Source of the DNA: WVWW01 sp041568335
GTDB taxonomy: Bacteria; Acidobacteriota; Polarisedimenticolia; Polarisedimenticolales; Polarisedimenticolaceae
Assembly (NCBI GenBank): GCA_041568335.1
Contig: JBFFZZ010000105.1
Location: 1-9,723, forward strand
Reading direction: 5' to 3'
Length of the DNA: 9,723 nt
In this document: positions 1 to 6,651 of the stretch, piece after piece
Position numbering within the stretch: the stretch's first letter is position 1
Layout: every line of letters starts with the position of its first letter
Notes under the pieces: model-generated
Database searches by the model: none
Told to the model about the DNA's origin: nothing
Seen by the model: only the letters and a program-made list of their open reading frames with translations
Program-made: the position numbers and the translations under genes

Positions 1-677
1 GGGTCGGGCACCCGCTCGCCGAGGCGCATCCCACGGCACCCGAACCGGCCGCGTTGCGCGAGCGCATCGGTCTCCGACCGGACAGCACGGTCGTCGCCTT
101 GCTCCCGGGGAGCCGGGCGGGCGAGATCGAACGCCACATGCCGGTGTTGCTCGACGTCGCCGCACGGCTGCGGCGCCGGCGGGACGGACTCGAGTTCCTC
201 GTCCCGCTCGCACCCTCCGCGCCCGAACCGATGTTGATGGATGCGATCCGAGACTTCGGTCTCGAACGCGTTCACGTCCACGCCGGAGATTTCCCGGAGT
301 TGCTCCGCGTCTGCGCTGCCGGTGCGGTGGCGTCGGGGACGGCGAGTCTCGACGCCGCCACGGTCGGCCTGCCCATGGTCGTGATCTATCGCATGAACCC
401 GCTGTCTCACTGGATCGGCAAGCGCATGATCCGGGTCGACCACGTGGCCATGCCCAACCTGATTGCCGGCTCGAGGATCGTCCCGGAGCTGATCCAGGAC
501 GACTGCAACCCTTCGAGGATCGCCGCGGAGCTCGAACGCTATCTCGACGATCCCGCGCACACGGAGCGCGTGCGCGGTGCGCTCGAGGGCGTGCGCGACA
601 AACTCGGGGAGCCGGGCGTGTATCGCCGCGCGGCGGAAAGGGTGCGGGCCAATCTCGGTCGATCTATAACCGGCTAA
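1..677 (+). CDS. lpxB: Lipid-A-disaccharide synthase LpxB, C-terminal part (5' end outside window)
   Basis: LpxB (glycosyltransferase family 19) joins UDP-2,3-diacylglucosamine to lipid X, giving the lipid A disaccharide, at the cytoplasmic face of the inner membrane. The frame is open from base 3 and leaves about 224 residues, a little over half of a normal LpxB, so the start lies before the window. A TTG at 54 is in frame, but family-like sequence (VGHPLAEAHP) runs upstream of it, so 54 is not the start. Family signatures follow in order: LPGSRAGEI near codons 32-40 of the visible part, SGTASLDAATVGLPMVV, the YRMNPLSHWIGKRM segment, and PNLIAGSRIVPELIQDD, which belong to the C-terminal nucleotide-sugar-binding fold. 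It ends with TAA at 675-677. The 87-nt gap with its own promoter suggests it closes an upstream lipid A operon. Identification is firm. Confidence 0.95.
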   Translation, partial: VGHPLAEAHPTAPEPAALRERIGLRPDSTVVALLPGSRAGEIERHMPVLLDVAARLRRRRDGLEFLVPLAPSAPEPMLMDAIRDFGLERVHVHAGDFPELLRVCAAGAVASGTASLDAATVGLPMVVIYRMNPLSHWIGKRMIRVDHVAMPNLIAGSRIVPELIQDDCNPSRIAAELERYLDDPAHTERVRGALEGVRDKLGEPGVYRRAAERVRANLGRSITG

Positions 678-690
678 GTCCTGTATTTGT

Positions 691-719
691 TTGACTTTGC
701 ATCGTCGCTGTGGTCCAAT
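691..719 (+). promoter_or_regulatory. Putative sigma70-type promoter for the yicC-aroDE operon
   Basis: TTGACT at 691-696 matches the -35 consensus at 5 of 6 bases. TCCAAT at 714-719 matches the -10 consensus at 4 of 6, with a 17-bp spacer. It lies in the only sizeable gap (678-764) before a seven-gene run, in an AT-richer patch. Transcription would start near 726, leaving a leader of about 40 nt before the yicC GTG. This is prediction from sequence only. Confidence 0.55.
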
Positions 720-724
720 GCCGC

Positions 725-734
725 GTTCCGGAAC
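725..734. repeat. 10-bp perfect palindrome at the predicted transcription start
   Basis: GTTCCGGAAC is self-complementary over all 10 bases and sits just after the predicted -10 element, where a repressor could block initiation or a short 5' hairpin could form. No second copy was noticed. A 10-bp palindrome can occur by chance in a gap this size, so function is speculative. Confidence 0.2.
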
Positions 735-753
735 CGCCCTTCATCGGCCTCTT

Positions 754-758
754 AGGGA
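754..758 (+). promoter_or_regulatory. Ribosome binding site supporting the GTG start of yicC
   Basis: AGGGA lies 6 nt before GTG 765. It supports this GTG rather than any downstream codon as the start, because the protein then begins with the family's conserved N-terminal MIRSMTGYG. Confidence 0.6.
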
Positions 759-764
759 TACCCC

Positions 765-1649
765 GTGATTCGTTCGATGACCGGCTACGGTCAGGGTCAA
801 CAAACCGCCGGCGATCTACGCGTGACCGTCGAGCTGAAGTCGGTCAACAACCGCTTCGCCGATGCCCGTTTTCGCCTGCCCGTCGAGCTGGCCGGTTGGG
901 AGGCCCGGGTGCGGCGAGCGGTCCTGTCGCGCATCCGCCGCGGCCGTGTCGAGCTCTCCGTCCGCTGCGAGCGCGACAGCGCGGCGGGGGCACCGGCCCT
1001 CAACCGCGAGCTGCTCGACACCGTGTTGGCGGGAGCCGAGCAGCTGCGCAACGAGCACGGGCTGAAGGGCGGGCTCGATGTACCGACGGTCCTCTCCATC
1101 CCCGGGATGTTCCGCGTGGAGACGCCCGTGATCGACGGCGACGACGAGCAGCTCCGCGTGCTGGACCGCTGCCTCGAAATCGGCCTGGATGCCCTCGACG
1201 CCGACCGCTTGCGTGAGGGCCAGGCGCTTGCCAAGGAGCTGCTCGAACGCCTGCGCACGATGCAGGGATTGACCACCACGATGAGCGAGCGAGCGGCGGT
1301 GGTTCCCGCGACCGTCCGCGACCGATTGACGGCGCGTCTGGACAGCCTCGGCGTCGATCTCGAGCTCGATCCGGCACGCGTCGCGCAGGAGGCGGCGCTG
1401 CTGGCGGATCGTTGCGACGTGACGGAGGAGCTGGTGCGGCTCGAGGGTCACTTGCAGCAAGCCGTCGGACTCGTCGGAAAGCCCGACGGCCAACCCGTGG
1501 GCAAGCGACTGGATTTCTTGCTCCAGGAGATCCATCGAGAGACCAACACCATCAACAGCAAGTCGTCCGATCTCGAACTGACGCGAACCGCGCTGGCGAT
1601 GAAGGCCGAGGCCGAGAAGGTCCGTGAGCAAGTACAGAACCTGGAGTAG
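765..1649 (+). CDS. yicC: YicC/YloC family endoribonuclease
   Basis: This 294-residue protein has the usual family length. YicC in E. coli and YloC in B. subtilis are described as endoribonucleases, with YicC linked to small-RNA turnover. The N-terminal YicC-like domain opens with MIRSMTGYG and VTVELKSVNNRF, both typical of the family. The C-terminal domain (DUF1732 type) holds GKRLDFLLQE at 246-255, then ETNTINSKS, and closes with EKVREQVQNLE. The start is GTG 765, backed by AGGGA at 754-758 and by the conserved first residues. It is the first gene after the predicted promoter, and gmk begins 3 nt after its stop, with gmk's ribosome binding site inside the yicC 3' end. The yicC-gmk-rpoZ pairing occurs in many bacteria. 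The family call is very sure; the RNA target here is unknown. Confidence 0.95.
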   Translation: MIRSMTGYGQGQQTAGDLRVTVELKSVNNRFADARFRLPVELAGWEARVRRAVLSRIRRGRVELSVRCERDSAAGAPALNRELLDTVLAGAEQLRNEHGLKGGLDVPTVLSIPGMFRVETPVIDGDDEQLRVLDRCLEIGLDALDADRLREGQALAKELLERLRTMQGLTTTMSERAAVVPATVRDRLTARLDSLGVDLELDPARVAQEAALLADRCDVTEELVRLEGHLQQAVGLVGKPDGQPVGKRLDFLLQEIHRETNTINSKSSDLELTRTALAMKAEAEKVREQVQNLE

Positions 1650-1652
1650 ACG

Positions 1653-2273
1653 TTGTCCGGCATCCTGTTCGTGATTTCCGCCCCCTCCGGCACCGGCAAG
1701 ACGACCGTCGCCCGGCGCGTCCAGCAGGAGCTCGGCGACCTGGAATGGTCGGTCTCGTTCACGACGCGCACGCCACGCGCGGGGGAGGTCGACGGGCGCG
1801 AATACCACTTCGTGGACTCCGAGACGTTCGCCGCGATGGAGGCGGACGGGGCCTTCCTCGAGTGCGCCGACGTGTTCGGCAACCGTTACGGGACCGGATT
1901 GGCCCAAACACGGGAAAAACTGGCCCTCGGGCACGATTTGCTGCTGGAAATCGACGTCCAGGGGGCGGCCCAGATCCGCCGCGGCCCGATCGAGGCGGTC
2001 TCGGTGATGATCCTTCCACCGGATTTCGCTACATTGGAAGCACGCCTCACAGGCCGCGGCAGTGAAGCTGCCGAGCAGAGGGCCGGCCGGTTGGCCCGGG
2101 CCCGGGTCGAGGCGGAGGAGTACGAACACTTCAACTACATGGTCGTCAACGCCGAGCTGGACCACGCCGTGGAGCAGGTGGCGTCCATCGTTCGCGCGGA
2201 GCGGCGCCGCACGGAACGCTGCGCCGAGGCGGCCCAGGCCATCCTGGACAGTTTCCCGGACCAGGCCGGATAG
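1653..2273 (+). CDS. gmk: Guanylate kinase
   Basis: Gmk phosphorylates GMP to GDP with ATP, the committed step from GMP to GTP and dGTP. The 206-residue length is normal. The P-loop APSGTGKTT lies at residues 10-18 (Lys16 binds phosphate). The GMP-binding segment follows as SFTTRTPRAGEVDGREYHFV, then the ECADVFGNRYGT region and the LEIDVQGAAQIR strand typical of the family. The start is TTG 1653: GGAG at 1643-1646 sits 6 nt upstream inside the end of yicC, and the product begins MSGILFVISAPSG, exactly where homologues begin. No later in-frame start would keep the P-loop strand. TTG may lower the initiation rate. It is co-transcribed with yicC and rpoZ. Confidence 0.97.
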   Translation: MSGILFVISAPSGTGKTTVARRVQQELGDLEWSVSFTTRTPRAGEVDGREYHFVDSETFAAMEADGAFLECADVFGNRYGTGLAQTREKLALGHDLLLEIDVQGAAQIRRGPIEAVSVMILPPDFATLEARLTGRGSEAAEQRAGRLARARVEAEEYEHFNYMVVNAELDHAVEQVASIVRAERRRTERCAEAAQAILDSFPDQAG

Positions 2274-2285
2274 GAGACTTCGTCG

Positions 2286-2504
2286 ATGTACAAGCTGCCC
2301 GAGGATCTCGAGAGCAAGTACCAGTTCGTGACCCTGGCCTCCAAGCGGGCCGAGCAGCTGCAAACCGGCGCGCTCGCCCGCGTGGATGTCACCGGACGAA
2401 AATTTACGGTCGTCGCCCAGGCCGAGGTCGCCGAGGGTGAGGTCGACGTCTGGGAACCCGAGGCCGAGGAGATCCTCGAGGCGACCGACGAAGAAGAAGA
2501 ATAA
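2286..2504 (+). CDS. rpoZ: DNA-directed RNA polymerase omega subunit
   Basis: Omega is the small subunit that chaperones the beta-prime subunit into RNA polymerase and, in proteobacteria, helps form a ppGpp site. The 72-residue product is short but normal for many lineages. The family signature is the helix SKRAEQLQTGA (residues about 19-29), preceded by KYQFVTLA. The C-terminus is strongly acidic, ending DEEEE. Start ATG 2286 follows AGGAG at 2272-2276, which overlaps the gmk stop, with 9-nt spacing. The gmk-rpoZ neighbourhood is classical; here coaBC follows instead of the gammaproteobacterial spoT. Identification rests on motif, size and context together. Confidence 0.9.
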   Translation: MYKLPEDLESKYQFVTLASKRAEQLQTGALARVDVTGRKFTVVAQAEVAEGEVDVWEPEAEEILEATDEEEE

Positions 2505-2513
2505 GACTCTCCG

Positions 2514-3704
2514 ATGCGCGTCGCGCTTGGCGTCAGCGGCGGAATCGCGGCCTACAAAGCCTGCGAGATCGTGCGCGGGCTGACCAAGGCCGGTTGTGAG
2601 GTCCAGGTCCTGATGACGCGCAACGCGACGGAGTTCATCACTCCGTTGACGTTGCAGACGCTCTCCGGCAACCGCGTTCTCGTCGACACGTTCGATCTAC
2701 AGACCGACGAAACGATCCAGCACATCGACCTGACGCGTCGCATCGACGCGCTCGTCGTCGCTCCGGCGACGGCCAACGTGATCGCCAAGTTCGCCCGCGG
2801 TGTCGCGGACGACCTGCTCTCCACCTTCTTCATCTCGGTCACCGCGCCGGTCGTCCTGGCGCCGGCGATGAACACGCGGATGTGGAAGCACGTCTCGACG
2901 ATCGAGAACATCGAGCGGCTCGTCTCCCGCGGGGTGCGGATCGTCGACCCCGAGGACGGCTGGCTGGCGGAACGGGAGGTCGGGGAGGGCCGGCTGGCCG
3001 AACCGGCGACCATCGTCGAGCAGACGCTGCTCGCCGCGCGCAGGTCGAGCCAGCTTCGAGATCGCAAGATCGTGATCAGCGCGGGGCCGACTCGCGAGCC
3101 GATCGATCCCGTGCGCTACCTGTCCAACCGTTCGTCGGGCAAGATGGGGTTCGCCCTCGCCGATGCCGCGGCGCGCCGCGGCGCGACGGTGGTCCTCGTC
3201 GCGGGTCCGGTCAACCGACCGACACCCTTCGGTGTCGAACGCATCGATGTCTCGACGGCCGCCGAGATGCGCGATGCGATGATCCGCGCGCGCGACGGAG
3301 CGGACACGGTGATCATGACCGCCGCGGTCGCCGATTACGTGCCGCGTGCGTCCAAGCAGAAGATCAAGAAATCCGGGGACAGACTCGAGCTGACGCTCGA
3401 CCGCGGCGTCGACATCCTCGCCGAGCTCGGCGCCGATCGCTGCGAGCGTTTGCTCGTGGGTTTCGCGGCCGAAACCGAGAACCTCATCGCCAACGCGCGC
3501 GCCAAGCTCGAGAAAAAGAACCTCGATTACATCGTGGCGAACGACGTTTCGGGGCACAATACGGGGATGGACGCCGACGACAATGCGGTGACGGTCCTCG
3601 GACGGGACGGCGAGCCGCACGAGATCGAACGGGCGTCGAAGACCGTCATCGCCGAGAAGCTGCTCGACCAGCTCTTCTCCGATGTCCCCGGGCCCGGGGA
3701 GTGA
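2514..3704 (+). CDS. coaBC: Bifunctional phosphopantothenoylcysteine decarboxylase / phosphopantothenate-cysteine ligase (CoaBC, Dfp)
   Basis: CoaBC makes 4'-phosphopantetheine for coenzyme A: CoaB couples phosphopantothenate to cysteine using CTP, and the FMN-dependent CoaC decarboxylates the product. It has 396 residues, normal length. CoaC domain (about 1-175): VSGGIAAYK at 7-15, catalytic His70 in the HIDLTR motif, and the substrate motif PAMNTRMW at 117-124. CoaB domain (about 182-396): SAGPTREPIDPVRYLSN with Asn205, SSGKMG, TAAVADY, and KIKK at 283-286 with the expected active-site lysine. The oddity is in the CoaC flap: where homologues read LACG before GxGRMAEP, this protein reads LAERE, with Glu153 (2970-2972) at the position of the redox-active Cys (Cys158 in E. 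coli). ATG 2514 lies 9 nt after the rpoZ stop with only a weak Shine-Dalgarno, so coupling to rpoZ is likely. The stop overlaps the UDG start (GTGA). Confidence 0.96.
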   Translation: MRVALGVSGGIAAYKACEIVRGLTKAGCEVQVLMTRNATEFITPLTLQTLSGNRVLVDTFDLQTDETIQHIDLTRRIDALVVAPATANVIAKFARGVADDLLSTFFISVTAPVVLAPAMNTRMWKHVSTIENIERLVSRGVRIVDPEDGWLAEREVGEGRLAEPATIVEQTLLAARRSSQLRDRKIVISAGPTREPIDPVRYLSNRSSGKMGFALADAAARRGATVVLVAGPVNRPTPFGVERIDVSTAAEMRDAMIRARDGADTVIMTAAVADYVPRASKQKIKKSGDRLELTLDRGVDILAELGADRCERLLVGFAAETENLIANARAKLEKKNLDYIVANDVSGHNTGMDADDNAVTVLGRDGEPHEIERASKTVIAEKLLDQLFSDVPGPGE

Positions 3705-4408
3705 GCGGCCGCGGACCCCGGGGCGACCTCTCCGAATGGGTCGCCTACCTTCAGGAGATCGGCGTGCGTGATCTCGACGTGGGGAACGCGCCGCCGGCGG
3801 CTGCGCCCGAGCCGACCGCGCCCCGTTCGAGGCCGCCGGCCGCGCCCGAGCACGCCGAGGCCCTGCGGGTGATTCGGGACGATCTCGGCGAGTGCACGCG
3901 GTGCAAGCTGCACGGCGGGCGCAACAAGATCGTCTTCGGCGTGGGGAACCCCGCCGCCGGGTTGATGTTCGTCGGCGAGGGGCCGGGGGCGGACGAGGAC
4001 GCGCAGGGCGAGCCGTTCGTCGGCCGCGCCGGCAAGAAGCTCGACGAGATGATCCAGTCGATCGGTCTCGCGCGTGAAGAGGTCTACATCGCCAACATCG
4101 TGAAGTGCCGCCCGCCCAACAACCGCGACCCGGAAAAGGACGAGATCGAGACGTGCCTTCCGTTCCTGATCCGCCAGATCGAGGCGATCGCGCCGAAGGT
4201 GATCGTCGCGCTCGGCTCACCCGCGGCGAAAACCCTGCTGAACACGCGAACCGGGATCACGCGGCTCCGTGGCGAGTGGCACGACTTTTTCGGCATCCCC
4301 GTGATGCCCACGTTCCACCCGGCCTACCTGCTGCGCGCCTACACGCGCGAGAACCGGATGAAGGTCTGGGAGGATCTCAAGGCCGCCAAGGCCCGGATCG
4401 ACGAGTGA
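3701..4408 (+). CDS. udg: Family 4 uracil-DNA glycosylase (iron-sulfur type)
   Basis: This enzyme excises uracil from DNA to start base excision repair. The 235-residue product shows the family 4 plan: [4Fe-4S] ligands Cys65, Cys68, Cys136 and Cys152 (68- and 16-residue spacings as in Thermotoga UDG), the uracil-pocket motif GEGPGADED at 92-100 followed by GEPFVGRAG, and the C-terminal FHPAYLLR with His206. An Ala/Pro-rich linker (about 30-49) joins a short N-terminal helix (DLSEWVAYLQEIGV) to the catalytic core. I chose GTG 3701, which overlaps the coaBC stop by four bases (GTGA), because that N-terminal helix looks like the one before the linker in related enzymes. GTG 3764, with AGGAG at 3753-3757 six nt upstream, is a real alternative and would give 214 residues with the core intact. 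It overlaps priA by GTGA. Confidence 0.93.
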   Translation: MSGRGPRGDLSEWVAYLQEIGVRDLDVGNAPPAAAPEPTAPRSRPPAAPEHAEALRVIRDDLGECTRCKLHGGRNKIVFGVGNPAAGLMFVGEGPGADEDAQGEPFVGRAGKKLDEMIQSIGLAREEVYIANIVKCRPPNNRDPEKDEIETCLPFLIRQIEAIAPKVIVALGSPAAKTLLNTRTGITRLRGEWHDFFGIPVMPTFHPAYLLRAYTRENRMKVWEDLKAAKARIDE

Positions 4409-6615
4409 AACCGGAGCCCGGTGTTCCGCGCTACGCGTCGATCGCCGTCCCGATCCCGCTGCGCCGCGAGCTGACTTACCGCGTTCCCGAAGATTGGCAG
4501 GACCCGCCGGCGACGGGTGAGCGGGTCCGTGTTCCGCTCGGGTCGCGGCAGGTCGTGGCGACCGTCGTCGAGCCCACCGTGCCCGAGCCCGCCGGGGACA
4601 TCCGCGTCAAGCCGATCACGGAGCGGATCGCCGGTGCCCCGATGTTGCCGTCCGAGTTGCTGGAGCTCACCCGTTTCGTCGCGGACTACTACCTCTGCTC
4701 ATGGGGTGAGGCGATCGAGACCGCGTTGCCCCCGCAGGTACCCAGCGGGCGCCTGCGGCGGCGCGTCGTCCGCACCGGCGTGGCGAGATCCGAGCTACCC
4801 GCTCGCGCCGTGCGTCAGGTCGCGTTGCTCGAGCGGCTCGAGACGTCCGGCGGTGTGTTGGGCTGGGACCGGCTCGACGAGCCGGCGCGTCGCGCGGTCC
4901 AGGGACTCGTCAAGCGTGGGCTGGTGGCGGTCGAGGTGATCAGCGGAGACTCCCCGGGTGATGATCCGGGTGCCGCCCCGCACGCGGAGCCGGGGCCGCG
5001 GCCGACCGCCGCGCAAGAGGCCGTCCTGGATGAGCTGTTTCCGGCCATCGACGGCGGAGCGTTCGAGACGTTCCTGCTCTACGGCTCGACGGGCTCGGGC
5101 AAGACGGAGGTCTACCTGCGCGCCGCGGAGCGCACGCTGGCCGCGGGTCGTAGCGTCATTTATCTCGTCCCGGAGATCGGGTTGACACCGCTCCTGTTGA
5201 ATACGATCTCGAGGCGCTTTCCCGGACAGGCGGTCGTCATGCACAGCGCGCTCTCTCCGCGAGAGCGACTCGCCGCCTGGCGCCGCGTCCGGCGCGGCGA
5301 CGCCAGGTTGGTCATCGGTACCCGATCGGCGATCTTCGCACCGGTACGAAACCTCGGTCTCGTGGTGGTCGACGAGGAACAGGACACCTCCTACAAGCAG
5401 GACGAGACACCTCGCTACAACGGCCGGGATCTCGCCGTGGTCCGTGCACGGAGCGCTCAGGGGATCGTGCTCATGGGGAGCGCCACTCCTGCGCTCGAGA
5501 CCTTCCGGCACGCACGCGCCGGCCACTACCGGTTGCTGCGTCTGGGTGGACGCGTGGCGAGCCGCCCGCTCGCCGAGGTCGTTCGCGTCGACATGCGCGA
5601 GACCTACAAGGCGAGCGGCGAGATCGAGATCCTCAGCCCGGAGCTGATCGCCGAGCTTCGTGCGTGCGTCGAACGAGGCGATCAGGCGTTGGTGCTGCGC
5701 AATCGCCGCGGCTGGGCGGTCGCGTTGCTTTGCCCGACGTGCGGCGAGCGCGTGCAATGCCCCCGCTGCAGCCTGACGCTGACCTGGCACCGGTCGGTCG
5801 CGCGTCTGCGCTGTCACGCCTGCGGCTTCGAGACAAAGAAACCGACGGCGTGCTCGCGCTGCGGATCGGAGGATTTGAAGGAGATCGGCCAGGGCAGCGA
5901 GCAAGTCGAGGACCGGCTGGCCCAGGTGCTTCCGGATGCCCGGATCGAGCGCATGGATCGGGACACCGTTCGCCGACGGGGAGCGCATGAGGCCCTGTTG
6001 CGGCGTTTCGACGCCGGTGAGATCGACGTCCTGGTCGGGACCCAGATGATCGCCAAGGGCCACGATTTTCACCGCGTTACCGTCGTCGGCGTGCTGTCCG
6101 CCGATCAGTCGCTCGGGTTGCCCGACTTCCGCGCCGGCGAGCGGACGTTTCAGCTGCTGACCCAGGTCGCCGGCCGGGCCGGGCGCGGCGATCGCGCCGG
6201 CCGCGTGATCGTTCAGGCGTTCGATCCCGAGCACCCGGTGATCCGGCTCGCGGCGGAGCAGGACTACGAGCACTTCTACGAGCGTGAGATCCGTTACCGG
6301 TCGACGTTGCGATACCCGCCCGTCGCCGCGCTGGTGAACCTGATCGTGCGCGACACCGACGAGCTGCGCTGTCGCACCTGGGCGAAGTCTCTCGCCGATG
6401 CGTTGCGGCGTCAGGAGCCGGGTCGTTTGATTCTTGCCGGTCCCGGCCCGGCGCCGGTCGAGCGCATCAAGAATCGCTGGCGTCAGCAGATTCTCGTTCG
6501 GACAGCGGGACGGAGACGGTTGGTGCGCGCGGTCGACGCTGCGCTCGACGAGATCGAGGGAGTCGTGCCGCGGCGAGCGATCCAGATCGACGTCGATCCT
6601 CTTTCGGTGCTGTGA
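4405..6615 (+). CDS. priA: Primosomal protein N' (replication restart helicase PriA)
   Basis: PriA binds stalled or repaired forks, unwinds the lagging arm with its 3'-5' helicase and starts reloading of the replicative helicase. The product has 736 residues (E. coli 732). Order: N-terminal 3'-end-binding and winged-helix region (1-about 190), Walker A GSTGSGKT at 227-234, Walker B DEEQ at 323-326, then the zinc module with all eight cysteines (443, 446, 452, 455, 470, 473, 483, 486), GTQMIAKGHDF, and QVAGRAGRGDRAG of helicase motif VI. DEEQ replaces the DEEH of E. coli PriA, a mild change. The frame is open upstream to 4105, but that stretch lies inside UDG and looks like shadow translation. 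GTG 4405 gives the expected N-terminus (RYASIAVPIPLRRELTYRVP) and overlaps the UDG stop as GTGA. Zero nucleotides separate it from aroDE. Confidence 0.97.
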   Translation: MKPEPGVPRYASIAVPIPLRRELTYRVPEDWQDPPATGERVRVPLGSRQVVATVVEPTVPEPAGDIRVKPITERIAGAPMLPSELLELTRFVADYYLCSWGEAIETALPPQVPSGRLRRRVVRTGVARSELPARAVRQVALLERLETSGGVLGWDRLDEPARRAVQGLVKRGLVAVEVISGDSPGDDPGAAPHAEPGPRPTAAQEAVLDELFPAIDGGAFETFLLYGSTGSGKTEVYLRAAERTLAAGRSVIYLVPEIGLTPLLLNTISRRFPGQAVVMHSALSPRERLAAWRRVRRGDARLVIGTRSAIFAPVRNLGLVVVDEEQDTSYKQDETPRYNGRDLAVVRARSAQGIVLMGSATPALETFRHARAGHYRLLRLGGRVASRPLAEVVRVDMRETYKASGEIEILSPELIAELRACVERGDQALVLRNRRGWAVALLCPTCGERVQCPRCSLTLTWHRSVARLRCHACGFETKKPTACSRCGSEDLKEIGQGSEQVEDRLAQVLPDARIERMDRDTVRRRGAHEALLRRFDAGEIDVLVGTQMIAKGHDFHRVTVVGVLSADQSLGLPDFRAGERTFQLLTQVAGRAGRGDRAGRVIVQAFDPEHPVIRLAAEQDYEHFYEREIRYRSTLRYPPVAALVNLIVRDTDELRCRTWAKSLADALRRQEPGRLILAGPGPAPVERIKNRWRQQILVRTAGRRRLVRAVDAALDEIEGVVPRRAIQIDVDPLSVL

Positions 6616-6651
6616 ATGCCGGGCCGCGCATCCATCGTGACGTCGATCCTC
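6589..6651. repeat. 13-bp direct repeat flanking the priA/aroDE junction
   Basis: GACGTCGATCCTC occurs at 6589-6601, inside the priA 3' end (read D-V-D-P), and again at 6639-6651, inside the aroDE 5' end in another frame (read within V-T-S-I-L). The copies start 50 bp apart. GACGTCGAT-like strings are common in this GC-rich coding sequence, so it may be coincidence or the trace of a small duplication. Confidence 0.4.

Noticed and set aside
678..764. Small RNA, tRNA or riboswitch in the lpxB-yicC gap
   Set aside because: The gap is 87 nt and largely taken up by the promoter and leader. No cloverleaf or recognisable aptamer pattern was seen.
816..2363. Long minus-strand open frame (515 codons) across yicC and gmk
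   Set aside because: It is antisense to two clear genes. Its composition (His, Arg, Gly, Leu rich) is what GC-rich codon bias produces on the opposite strand, and no family motif was seen.
2882..3700. Upstream extension of the UDG frame inside coaBC
   Set aside because: The extension is Arg/Asp-rich out-of-frame translation of coaBC. UDG-like sequence begins only after GTG 3701.
2697..4220. Long minus-strand open frame (507 codons) across coaBC and UDG
   Set aside because: Arg/Pro/Ala-rich low-complexity translation opposite conserved genes; a GC-bias shadow.
4105..4404. Upstream extension of the priA frame inside UDG
   Set aside because: It reads as a shadow of UDG. PriA homology starts right after GTG 4405, which has the GTGA overlap typical of this operon.
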